Position numbers and translations under genes: made by a program. The notes under the pieces were generated by a model. The model made no database searches, was not told the DNA's origin, and was given only the letters and a program-made list of their open reading frames with translations. Below are positions 1 to 5,172 of a stretch of DNA of 5,183 nt, one piece after another. The DNA is taken from positions 1-5,183 of the forward strand of contig JAHIYV010000088.1 of assembly GCA_018814635.1 (NCBI GenBank), read 5' to 3'. Position 1 is the first letter of the stretch. Every line of letters starts with the position of its first letter. This stretch comes from Patescibacteria group bacterium (GTDB taxonomy: Bacteria; Patescibacteriota; Minisyncoccia; Phycocordibacterales; JAGLOS01).

Positions 1-184
1 AAAACCAAAAATTTCCTTTCCATTTTTTGTCGGCTTCTTACAGAAGCTGTCCACTCATTGGGCTTTTTACTTCGCTCCGCTCGTAAAAACCCTCAATGAG
101 TCTTGCGGAAGCGTCCCACGCTTCCTCACCCCCCACACCCCCTGCCGAGGAAAATAAGAAAGGTAAGGAAAATTTTTGGTTTTT
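1..184. repeat. Multi-branched inverted repeat (three hairpins inside a long outer stem)
   Basis: No convincing gene lies here; the stretch is self-complementary on several levels. An imperfect outer stem pairs about 1-33 with about 145-184: AAAACCAAAAATTT near the left edge is matched by AAATTTTTGGTTTT at 171-184, and CCTTTC/GTCGG on the left by CCGAG/GAAAGG on the right. Inside are three hairpins in a row: 33-47 (GCTTCT, loop TAC, AGAAGC), 53-101 (ACTCATTG pairing with CAATGAGT, continuing through TTTTTA/TAAAAA to a GC-rich loop), and 107-125 (GGAAGCGT, loop CCC, ACGCTTCC). It could be a folded RNA, a small non-autonomous mobile element, or recombinase-related DNA structure. The left boundary may lie outside the window. 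I do not recognise a known family. Confidence 0.55.
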
Positions 185-205
185 GCTCCCGCGACCGCAG
201 GGAGC
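185..205. repeat. Small GC-rich hairpin
   Basis: GCTCCC at 185-190 pairs with GGGAGC at 200-205 around a 9-base loop. It directly follows the outer stem of the larger structured block and may belong to it. No T-run follows on either strand, so it does not look like an intrinsic terminator. Confidence 0.4.
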
Positions 206-275
206 GGACGAGGCGCGTAGATTAGTCCTCGTTCAGATTAGTTTGGAAAAAAGTTCGGATTTTGTTCAGGACAGA

Positions 276-360
276 CAGCCAATTTGTAAAGTTTGCGTTT
301 CCCGCCTCGCTCGGGGCTTCGCCCCTCGCTTCGGCGGACGAATTTTCAAGCAATTTCCAA
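276..360 (+). repeat. Left arm of perfect 85-bp inverted repeat flanking the recombinase
   Basis: Positions 276-360 are the exact reverse complement of 1845-1929, with no mismatch over 85 bases. The arm begins with CAGCCA, which in the right copy is the 3' CCA end of the tRNA-Gln gene, and it contains a GC-rich bulged hairpin (CCGCC 302-306 with GGCGG 333-337; GGGGC 313-317 with GCCCC 321-325). Beyond the arm a further 14 bases, 362-375, match the reverse complement of 1784-1797 in the recombinase gene. The left copy therefore resembles the end of the recombinase gene in opposite orientation, lacking 47 bases (1798-1844) and carrying one base in their place. The left copy is not an open, intact coding end. 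Confidence 0.93.
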
Positions 361-375
361 ACGAGCCAATCTTTT

Positions 376-394
376 GTCCCGCCAAAGGCGGGAC
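376..394. repeat. Perfect GC-rich hairpin upstream of the recombinase
   Basis: GTCCCGCC at 376-383 pairs perfectly with GGCGGGAC at 387-394 around the loop AAA. It sits 53 bases before the recombinase start, directly after the 14-base block shared with the recombinase 3' end. No run of T follows on the plus strand, and none of convincing length on the minus strand, so a terminator role is doubtful. It might affect the recombinase leader transcript. Confidence 0.6.
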
Positions 395-447
395 GCAAAG
401 CGACAATTTTCTGCCAAAAGCGATTACAAATTTAATCAAATAAAACT

Positions 448-1986
448 ATGACAAAATATTTTCTCTACGCCAGAAAATCAACGGACGAACCGGACAGGCA
501 AATTTTGTCCATTGAGGCCCAAATAACGGAATTGAAAGAGTTTGCCAAGCGGGAAAATTTGGACATTATTGAAACATTTATTGAATCGCAAACCGCCAAA
601 ATTCCGGGCCGTCCGATTTTCAACGAAATGATAAAAAGGATTGAGTCCGGCAAGGCCAGTGGAATTTTAGCGTGGCATCCCGACCGCCTTGCTCGCAATT
701 CCATAGACGGCGGACAAATAATTTATCTTGTGGACACAGAAAAAATCACCGCGCTAAAATTCCCGACATTCTGGTTTGACGCAACTCCGCAGGGAAAATT
801 TATGCTGAATATCGCTTTTGGGCAGTCGAAATACTACATTGATAATCTTTCAGAGAATGTAAAACGAGGTTTGCGGCAAAAAGTCAGGCGGGGCGAGCAA
901 TCGGGAGTGGCGATAACCGGCTATCTCAACGACAAAGTCAATCACAAAATTATTCCCGACCCGGAAAGATTTCCGCTTGTCAAAAAACTTTTTGAACTTT
1001 ACGCCACAGGCGAATATTCTCTGAAAGATTTAAGAAATAAAATGACTTCTTTGGGCTTGATTAGCCGAACCGGCAAAGTTTTTTCAATTTCCAATATACA
1101 GATGTTTTTGAAAAATCCGTTTTACTACGGAGCTTTTTATTTCAACGCTGAACTGCACCAAGGAGCGCATAAGTCAGCGATTGCAAAGAAACTTTTTGAC
1201 AAGTGCCAAGAAGTGATGAAAACCAAGGCGCACAAAATGAAGCGAGGCCAAAAAGAATACGCTTTCCGCTCGCTTTTGAAATGCGGCGAGTGCGGCTGTT
1301 CCATAACTTCGGAAACCCACAAAGGACACAATTATTATCGTTGCACCAAAAAGAAAGACGACTGCTCGCAAAAATATATTCGCGAGGAACTTTTGGCCGA
1401 GCAGATTTCAAACCTCATTCAAAAAGTTTCTTTGCCTTCGGCTTGGACCAAAAAGATGATTTCAGAATTAGACAAAGAAAAATCGGAAAATGTCCAAGCC
1501 GAAATGACTTTCGCTCAAAATCTCCGTTCGCAAATTTTGGAACACGAGGAAACATTAGATAAACTTTTAGACCTTCAATTATCGGGTACTATTTCCACCG
1601 AAGAATACGCTGCCAAAAAAACAAAAATTCTCAACCGAAAAATTGAGATTTCCGAAAAATTGAATGATTTTGAGCGAAAGGGCAATCGCTGGCTCGAACT
1701 TTGCAAAAGTTTCATTTTAACGGCTAATCAAGCACAAATTGCCACTTTGCGAGGAAATTTTTCCGAAAAGAAAAATTTCCTGAAAAAGATTGGCTCGAAC
1801 CCGCTTTTGCGGGAGCGTCTGGTTTTTGTAGAATACAAAAACCCTTGGAAATTGCTTGAAAATTCGTCCGCCGAAGCGAGGGGCGAAGCCCCGAGCGAGG
1901 CGGGAAACGCAAACTTTACAAATTGGCTGCCGGACAGGGACTCGAACCCCGATAACAGGCTCCAGAAACCTGTGTCCTACCATTAG
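448..1986 (+). CDS. Large serine recombinase (resolvase/invertase-type site-specific recombinase)
   Basis: This enzyme cuts and rejoins DNA at attachment sites through a covalent serine-DNA link, and probably integrates and excises a mobile element. Residues about 3-140 form the resolvase catalytic domain: YARKS carries the likely nucleophile Ser11 with Arg9 beside it, GRP (Arg55) follows, then DRLAR (Asp79, Arg80, Arg83). Residues about 155-255 look like the Recombinase DNA-binding domain (GYLND, NPFYYG). Cys279, Cys282, Cys299 and Cys306 form a zinc ribbon, followed by a charged helical, probably coiled-coil stretch at about 345-410. At 512 residues it is of normal length for the family. 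The family-like part ends near residue 470 (KNPWKLL). Residues 466-494 are encoded by the right inverted-repeat arm and 493-512 by the antisense of tRNA-Gln, so the tail is probably junction-derived. The ATG at 448 fits the fold start; there is no clear Shine-Dalgarno sequence before it. The gene is visibly richer in GC than the kinase genes downstream, in keeping with transfer. Confidence 0.93.
   Translation: MTKYFLYARKSTDEPDRQILSIEAQITELKEFAKRENLDIIETFIESQTAKIPGRPIFNEMIKRIESGKASGILAWHPDRLARNSIDGGQIIYLVDTEKITALKFPTFWFDATPQGKFMLNIAFGQSKYYIDNLSENVKRGLRQKVRRGEQSGVAITGYLNDKVNHKIIPDPERFPLVKKLFELYATGEYSLKDLRNKMTSLGLISRTGKVFSISNIQMFLKNPFYYGAFYFNAELHQGAHKSAIAKKLFDKCQEVMKTKAHKMKRGQKEYAFRSLLKCGECGCSITSETHKGHNYYRCTKKKDDCSQKYIREELLAEQISNLIQKVSLPSAWTKKMISELDKEKSENVQAEMTFAQNLRSQILEHEETLDKLLDLQLSGTISTEEYAAKKTKILNRKIEISEKLNDFERKGNRWLELCKSFILTANQAQIATLRGNFSEKKNFLKKIGSNPLLRERLVFVEYKNPWKLLENSSAEARGEAPSEAGNANFTNWLPDRDSNPDNRLQKPVSYH
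1800..1843. repeat. Two hairpins in the recombinase 3' end, absent from the left repeat copy
   Basis: CCCGC (1800-1804), loop TTTT, GCGGG (1809-1813) form one perfect hairpin. GGTTTTTGTA (1821-1830), loop GAA, TACAAAAACC (1834-1843) form a second, perfect 10-bp one. Both lie inside the coding sequence, in the part encoding residues about 452-466, which still reads like the normal family ending. Together they almost exactly fill the 47 bases (1798-1844) missing between the two matching blocks of the left copy. Confidence 0.6.
1845..1929 (-). repeat. Right arm of perfect 85-bp inverted repeat
   Basis: This is the exact reverse complement of 276-360. It covers the 3' part of the recombinase frame (residues about 466-494) and the last six bases of the tRNA-Gln gene (CAGCCA on the minus strand). 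It contains the same bulged GC-rich hairpin centred near 1887. The two arms are 1,484 bases apart and enclose nearly the whole recombinase gene. Their perfect identity implies recent duplication, gene conversion or inversion-type recombination. Confidence 0.93.
1920..1945 (-). other. Candidate attachment site (att) at the tRNA-Gln 3' end
   Basis: The 3' half of a tRNA gene directly abutting an integrase-family gene is a typical attachment location. Here the recombinase reads straight into the T-arm and acceptor stem. The exact core cannot be fixed because the partner site in direct orientation is not in the window. The only other copy of tRNA-end sequence, CAGCCA at 276-281, lies in inverted orientation. 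Confidence 0.35.
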
Positions 1987-1997
1987 ACGATCCGGCA
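1924..1997 (-). tRNA. tRNA-Gln, anticodon CTG (CUG), CCA encoded
   Basis: Read on the minus strand, a complete 74-base cloverleaf is visible. The acceptor stem is TGCCGGA/TCCGGCA, the D-arm is GTC-TAATGGTAG-GAC, the anticodon stem is CAGGT/GCCTG with loop TTCTGGA, the variable loop is TTAT, and the T-arm is CGGGG-TTCGAGT-CCCTG. The discriminator is G and CCA is encoded. The anticodon CTG (plus-strand positions 1963-1965) reads the glutamine codon CAG. A U1-A72 first pair and G73 fit glutamine identity. The recombinase frame runs antisense through most of the gene, and the tRNA is intact, as expected when an element integrates at a tRNA 3' end and restores it. Confidence 0.95.
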
Positions 1998-2003
1998 ACA
2001 GTA

Positions 2004-2032
2004 ATATTTAAAAAAAATTAAATATGTCACAA
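2004..2032 (-). promoter_or_regulatory. Possible promoter of tRNA-Gln
   Basis: On the minus strand TTGTGA (2032-2027) and AAATAT (2009-2004) are separated by 17 bases and end just upstream of the tRNA 5' end at 1997. The match to the sigma-70 consensus is only moderate and the stretch is AT-rich, so chance is possible. A transcription start would fall within a few bases of the mature tRNA. Confidence 0.3.
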
Positions 2033-2076
2033 AAACCATCCTAACAAATTTTTAGGTTTTTGAAAAACATTTAATT

Positions 2077-2186
2077 TATCATCCCGTACGAAACATCTTT
2101 GTCAACCCAGGCAAACTTCTTCTTGTCACCCCGCGCAAACTTCTTGTTGCCCGTGCGAACCCCTTGTCATCCCGTGCTCCGGGTCC
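2077..2186. repeat. Block of about five degenerate repeats of about 22 bp
   Basis: Five imperfect copies follow one another, starting near 2077, 2098, 2120, 2144 and 2164. They share a core resembling TTGTCAxCCCgtGCgAAC followed by TTCT. Examples are TCATCCCGTACGAAAC, GTCACCCCGCGCAAAC and GTTGCCCGTGCGAAC. The copies have diverged, so this is an old array or repeated insertions of a small element. No spacers of CRISPR type are present. The block lies between the divergently placed tRNA-Gln and the kinase gene. Confidence 0.5.
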
Positions 2187-2234
2187 AGAAATTGTGGCAA
2201 TACTACTGGATTCCGTTTTTCAACGGAATGACAA
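2164..2234. repeat. Palindromic dispersed-repeat-like element
   Basis: TTGTCATCCCGT at 2164-2175 pairs with ACGGAATGACAA at 2223-2234 with one mismatch, and inside it TCCAG (2184-2188) pairs with CTGGA (2206-2210). The TGTCATcCCG...GGaATGACA layout with an inner TCCAG/CTGGA pair resembles the short palindromic intergenic repeats known from many bacterial genomes (recalled, not searched). It has no T-run and is not a clear terminator. Confidence 0.55.
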
Positions 2235-2400
2235 AGTGGGGAAGATAACACGGAGTAACAAAGAAAAAATAAATTAGTTTTTAGAAAATGGTATTACCAA
2301 GAGTTAAACTTTGGTAAGAGAAAAGAAAGAAAAGCACACCTTCCCCCCAGACAAAAACAACGATTCTTGACCTGAGTCCGGTGCCTTTTAACCTGCTTTA
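2235..2400. other. Non-coding AT-rich spacer with one small hairpin
   Basis: No gene is supported here. The only structure I see is a 7-bp hairpin: TTACCAA at 2294-2300 pairs with TTGGTAA at 2311-2317 around a 10-base loop, followed by a purine-rich stretch rather than T residues. An isolated TTGACC at 2367-2372 resembles a -35 box but has no -10 at a usable distance. Confidence 0.4.
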
Positions 2401-2427
2401 TGCTACAATATATGTTACAATATATGT
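2401..2427 (+). promoter_or_regulatory. Extended -10 promoter motif inside a duplicated 12-mer
   Basis: TG-C-TACAAT (2401-2409) fits an extended -10 element. The 12-mer TACAATATATGT occurs twice in tandem (2404-2415 and 2416-2427), so the -10-like hexamer is duplicated 12 bases apart. There is no good -35 box at 17 bases. If used, it would give a leader of about 165 bases before the kinase gene. Confidence 0.35.
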
Positions 2428-2431
2428 AATG

Positions 2432-2451
2432 CTAACGAAAACTAACGAAAA
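2432..2451 (+). repeat. Tandem duplication of a 10-mer
   Basis: CTAACGAAAA occurs twice without a gap (2432-2441 and 2442-2451), just downstream of the duplicated TACAATATATGT. It could be a pair of regulator half-sites in direct orientation or simple slippage; nothing in the window identifies a binding protein. Confidence 0.5.
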
Positions 2452-2561
2452 GAAAAAATAATACTAGGAATGGTATTGGTTATGCTTGGAAGAAAAGAGA
2501 AAAGAGGTCAAGTACTTTTTCTTACTTTTAGATTCTAAGTTCGTTCTCAGATTTTTGCTTT

Positions 2562-2567
2562 TATAAT
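2562..2567 (+). promoter_or_regulatory. Perfect -10 hexamer just before the kinase gene
   Basis: TATAAT lies 14 bases before the ATG at 2582. Transcription starting about 7 bases downstream would leave a leader of under 10 bases. That agrees with the absence of any Shine-Dalgarno sequence before this ATG and suggests a near-leaderless transcript. The -35 region is poor: the best candidate, TTCGTT at 2540-2545, has a 16-base spacer. It could be chance in AT-rich DNA. Confidence 0.4.
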
Positions 2568-2581
2568 GTAATCAAAATTTT

Positions 2582-4129
2582 ATGAATGTAATGGATGTAA
2601 AAAAATTATTATCTCAACTTTTTTCCTCAATAAAAAATGGTAGTGTTTTGTTTGATGACAAGGGGGTTATTTTTTATGTCAATTCATCAGCTTGTAAATT
2701 TTTACACAGCCAAGAAAATCAATTGCTTGACACTCTTGTTGAGGAAACTTTTCGTGTTTTTATTGACGATGTATCACACAAGAGCAAGAAAGGAATTATT
2801 TTTGATATATTTAATAAAAATCAACAATCTACACTTCTTTCAAATCAAACACTTTATTTTGTTTCTGTGGATGGACACAAATTTTCGATTGAAGCATCTT
2901 CGTCTTGTATTGAGGTAGATGGTAAAAAAATAGGATTATTATTGTTTCGTGATATTGCAGAAAATAAGGGACATGATCAAAAACTAATTGCGATGAATGC
3001 TCACATAGAGACCATTATTGACAACTTCCCCGTTGGATTTATTGAATATGATAATTTTTTCTGTGTTAAAAGGATTAATATAGCGGCGGAAAATATTTTG
3101 GGGATAAAACGCGCTGAGATTTTGGGTCTTAATATTAAAACAGAAGATATAAATAAAAAAGAAAAGACTAGCCTAGCTATGGTGTCTTATCCTTTTCTGG
3201 CAAAAAAAGGTAAAACAATAAAGAGTAAAGAAAATTCTCTGGGCAATAAACTGAACAACAAAATAGTGCATGAAATGATTTTAGATTTTCCTATAAAGCG
3301 AGAAATTGAAGTAACAACAATCTCTCTTGTGGCGACAAAAGACAACACAATTGAAGGCTTTATTAAAATAATTCGTGATATTACAAAAGAAAGGGTGCTT
3401 TCTCGAAGTAAAAGTGATTTTATCAATATTGCGGCGCATCAATTTAGAACACCTTTGTCTGCCATAAAATGGATTTTGAATATGGTTCTTGGTGGTGATA
3501 AAGGTATTATATCTTCTCCTCAAAAAAAATTACTTACTAAAGCATATCATACTAATGAAAAAATGATTTTATTAGTGGACAATCTTTTAAATGTTACTCG
3601 GATTGAAGATAATCGTTTTGGGTATGCATTCAAAGAAAGCAGTATTATAGAAGCGATTACAGATGTTGTTAGCGAACTTCGTTTGATGGCGGAAACAGGG
3701 AAGGTAACCCTAACCTTTGAAAAGCTGGACAACATTAAGCCATTTATATTTGATTTTTCAAGAATACAACTTGCTATCCATAATCTTATTAATAATGCGA
3801 TTAAATACACAAGAGAGGGGGGCACTGTTAAAATTTCTTTAACCCAAGAAGATAATGATGTTGTTGTGGAAATTCAAGACTCGGGTATTGGTATTCCGGC
3901 AGACCAGATAAAACAAACATTTACGAAGTTTTTTCGGGCGGTAAATGTTTCGCGTCTACAAATTAGTGGGTCTGGTTTAGGTCTATTCATAGTGAAAGAT
4001 ATTATAACTAGACACGGAGGTATAATAGGAGTAAAATCAATAGAGAATAAAGGAACAACTGTTACGGTTCGGTTGCCTATGCGTATGACTGTTGAAGAAA
4101 CGGGAAACAAACAAAACAGAACAACTTAA
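2582..4129 (+). CDS. Cytosolic PAS-PAS sensor histidine kinase
   Basis: This is a two-component sensor that autophosphorylates on histidine and passes the phosphate to a receiver aspartate. Residues about 10-126 form a PAS-like domain ending in LLFRDI, and residues about 139-268 a second one (IIDNFPVGFIEYD... ending IIRDIT). The dimerisation and phosphoacceptor region contains AAHQFRTPLSAIKW, with the phosphorylated His286. The ATPase domain shows an N-box (HNLINNAIKYT, Asn401/Asn405), G1 box DSGIGIP (433-439), an F-box-like FTKFFRA and G2 box GSGLGLFI. All catalytic motifs are intact. No hydrophobic membrane segment or signal peptide is visible, so the sensed cue is probably internal (ligand, redox or energy state); the PAS ligand cannot be read from the sequence. 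The ATG at 2582 follows TATAAT closely; ATG 2591 is an alternative. It forms an operon with the double-receiver gene 17 bases downstream, its likely phosphotransfer partner. Confidence 0.93.
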   Translation: MNVMDVKKLLSQLFSSIKNGSVLFDDKGVIFYVNSSACKFLHSQENQLLDTLVEETFRVFIDDVSHKSKKGIIFDIFNKNQQSTLLSNQTLYFVSVDGHKFSIEASSSCIEVDGKKIGLLLFRDIAENKGHDQKLIAMNAHIETIIDNFPVGFIEYDNFFCVKRINIAAENILGIKRAEILGLNIKTEDINKKEKTSLAMVSYPFLAKKGKTIKSKENSLGNKLNNKIVHEMILDFPIKREIEVTTISLVATKDNTIEGFIKIIRDITKERVLSRSKSDFINIAAHQFRTPLSAIKWILNMVLGGDKGIISSPQKKLLTKAYHTNEKMILLVDNLLNVTRIEDNRFGYAFKESSIIEAITDVVSELRLMAETGKVTLTFEKLDNIKPFIFDFSRIQLAIHNLINNAIKYTREGGTVKISLTQEDNDVVVEIQDSGIGIPADQIKQTFTKFFRAVNVSRLQISGSGLGLFIVKDIITRHGGIIGVKSIENKGTTVTVRLPMRMTVEETGNKQNRTT

Positions 4130-4146
4130 ATCTATTGTTAATTAAT

Positions 4147-5022
4147 ATGCAAAATAAAAAAATACTTATTATTGAAGATGATAGTACCCTTTGCGAAGTG
4201 CTCGCAGAGAAACTTACTCAACATAAATATAATGTATCTGTGGCGGAAGATGGCGAGGTGGGAATGATTAAGATTCAAAATGAGAAACCAGATTTAATCT
4301 TACTTGATATTTTAATGCCCAAAAAAAATGGCATGGAAGTGTTAGAAGAGCTTCATGCGGACGACAAGCTTAAAACTATTCCAGTGATTGTTATTTCTAA
4401 TTCTGGACAGCCAGTAGAAGTGCAGAAAGCTCGTGAACTTGGAGCAAAAGAATTTCTAATTAAAGTGGTTTTTGATCCCACAGAAGTGTTAGAAAAAGTA
4501 CAAAAGATTTTGAAACAAGAATCAAGTAATCTTTTATTGCTTGATGATGACAACACAACAGAGAGAATTGTTGAAATAGATGAACAATCTGAGAATAATA
4601 TGCCAAACATTGAAAATACTTTCGTTCCAAAAGGTGAGAAAAAAGGGGCTCAACGAAAAATTCTTATCGTAGAAGATGATACATTTTTACGGGAATTATT
4701 TGTTCATAAAATGCTTATTGAGGGTTTTGATGTTGAATTTGCGATTGATGCAGATCAGGTATTTGAATTGCTTATGACTAAAAAACCCGAGGTTATTTTG
4801 TTAGATCTTATTTTACCGGGAATGGATGGTTTTGAAATTCTGGACAAGATTAAGAAAGATGATAATTTAAAAGCAATACCGGTGATCATTATTAGTAATT
4901 TGGGACAAAAAGAAGACATTACTAAAGCAAACGAACTAGGCGCAGTTGATTTTTTAATCAAAGCTAATTATACACTTGATGAAATTATTGCTCGCGTGCT
5001 GGCTGTTTTACAAAAGTATTAA
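4147..5022 (+). CDS. Double receiver-domain response regulator without output domain
   Basis: This 291-residue protein consists of two CheY-like receiver domains. The first (about 4-123) has the acidic pair in IIEDD (Asp11/Asp12), phosphoacceptor Asp54 (LLDILMP), Ser84 and Lys106. The second (about 170-290) has IVEDD (Asp177/Asp178), Asp220 (LLDLILP), Ser250 and Lys272. Both look competent for phosphorylation. A charged, probably flexible linker (about 125-168) joins them. No DNA-binding, GGDEF, or other output domain is present, so it probably acts by protein contact or as a phosphorelay step, receiving phosphate from the neighbouring kinase. The ATG at 4147 was chosen because MQNKKILIIEDD is a normal receiver start; an in-frame TTG at 4135 would add four residues. 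No Shine-Dalgarno sequence precedes either. The last codons and the stop lie inside the first unit of the 38-bp repeat array. Confidence 0.9.
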   Translation: MQNKKILIIEDDSTLCEVLAEKLTQHKYNVSVAEDGEVGMIKIQNEKPDLILLDILMPKKNGMEVLEELHADDKLKTIPVIVISNSGQPVEVQKARELGAKEFLIKVVFDPTEVLEKVQKILKQESSNLLLLDDDNTTERIVEIDEQSENNMPNIENTFVPKGEKKGAQRKILIVEDDTFLRELFVHKMLIEGFDVEFAIDADQVFELLMTKKPEVILLDLILPGMDGFEILDKIKKDDNLKAIPVIIISNLGQKEDITKANELGAVDFLIKANYTLDEIIARVLAVLQKY

Positions 5023-5165
5023 TAGTTAGTTTTATAAAAAAGTATTGTTAGAAGTATTAATAGTTAGTTTTATAAAAAAGTATTGTTAGAAGTATTGTTA
5101 GAAGTATTATTAGTTAGTTTTATAAAAAAGTATTGTTAGAAGTATTATTAGTTAGTTTTATAAAA
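5014..5165 (+). repeat. 38-bp AT-rich tandem repeat array, about 3.9 units including a 12-bp part-unit
   Basis: Units lie at 5014-5051, 5052-5089 and 5102-5139, with a truncated fourth at 5140-5165. A lone 12-mer, AAGTATTGTTAG, is inserted at 5090-5101. Each unit is built as AAGTATTxxTAG, then TTAGTTTTATAAAA, then AAGTATTGTTAG, so 12-mers are nested within the 38-mer. Units 1 and 2 read AATAG where units 3 and 4 read ATTAG, and otherwise they are identical. The first unit starts in the last two sense codons of the double-receiver gene and contains its TAA stop. There are no unique spacers, so this is not CRISPR. Slippage-prone copy number is likely. Each unit carries the palindrome TTTTATAAAA, which includes TATAAA. 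Confidence 0.92.
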
Positions 5166-5172
5166 ATAAAAT

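Noticed and set aside
96..443. Open frame of 115 codons upstream of the recombinase
   Set aside because: It runs through several hairpins and the inverted-repeat arm, has no recognisable domain, and its middle (RQPICKVCVSRLARGFAP...) simply translates the repeat. The same peptide appears on the minus strand at the right arm.
276..1929. Insertion sequence with terminal inverted repeats
   Set aside because: The enclosed enzyme is a serine recombinase, whose family does not normally act on long terminal inverted repeats. The right arm lies inside the gene and tRNA end, and no target-site duplication is seen at the edges.
1717..1998. Minus-strand open frame of 93 codons overlapping tRNA-Gln
   Set aside because: It is the antisense of the recombinase 3' end and starts within or at the tRNA gene; its content is tRNA and repeat sequence read as protein.
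2031..2061. Intrinsic terminator on the plus strand (CCTAA/TTAGG or AAAAACC/GGTTTTT followed by T residues)
   Set aside because: The stems are short and AT-rich, the two pairings compete, and no gene on the plus strand ends immediately before it other than the recombinase frame inside the tRNA.
2470..2538. Possible 22-codon leader peptide (ATG 2470) upstream of the kinase
   Set aside because: AGGA touches the ATG directly and so is badly spaced. The peptide has no regulatory codon run, and no attenuator hairpin with a T-run follows.
4135..4146. TTG start extending the double-receiver protein by four residues
   Set aside because: The ATG at 4147 gives the usual receiver start. The extra residues (MLIN) add nothing to the fold, and no ribosome binding site favours the TTG.
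5031..5045. Terminator after the double-receiver gene based on TTTTATAAAA
   Set aside because: The palindrome has no GC stem, and it recurs in every unit of the tandem array.
5014..5165. CRISPR array
   Set aside because: Repeat units abut one another with no unique spacers, and no cas genes are visible.
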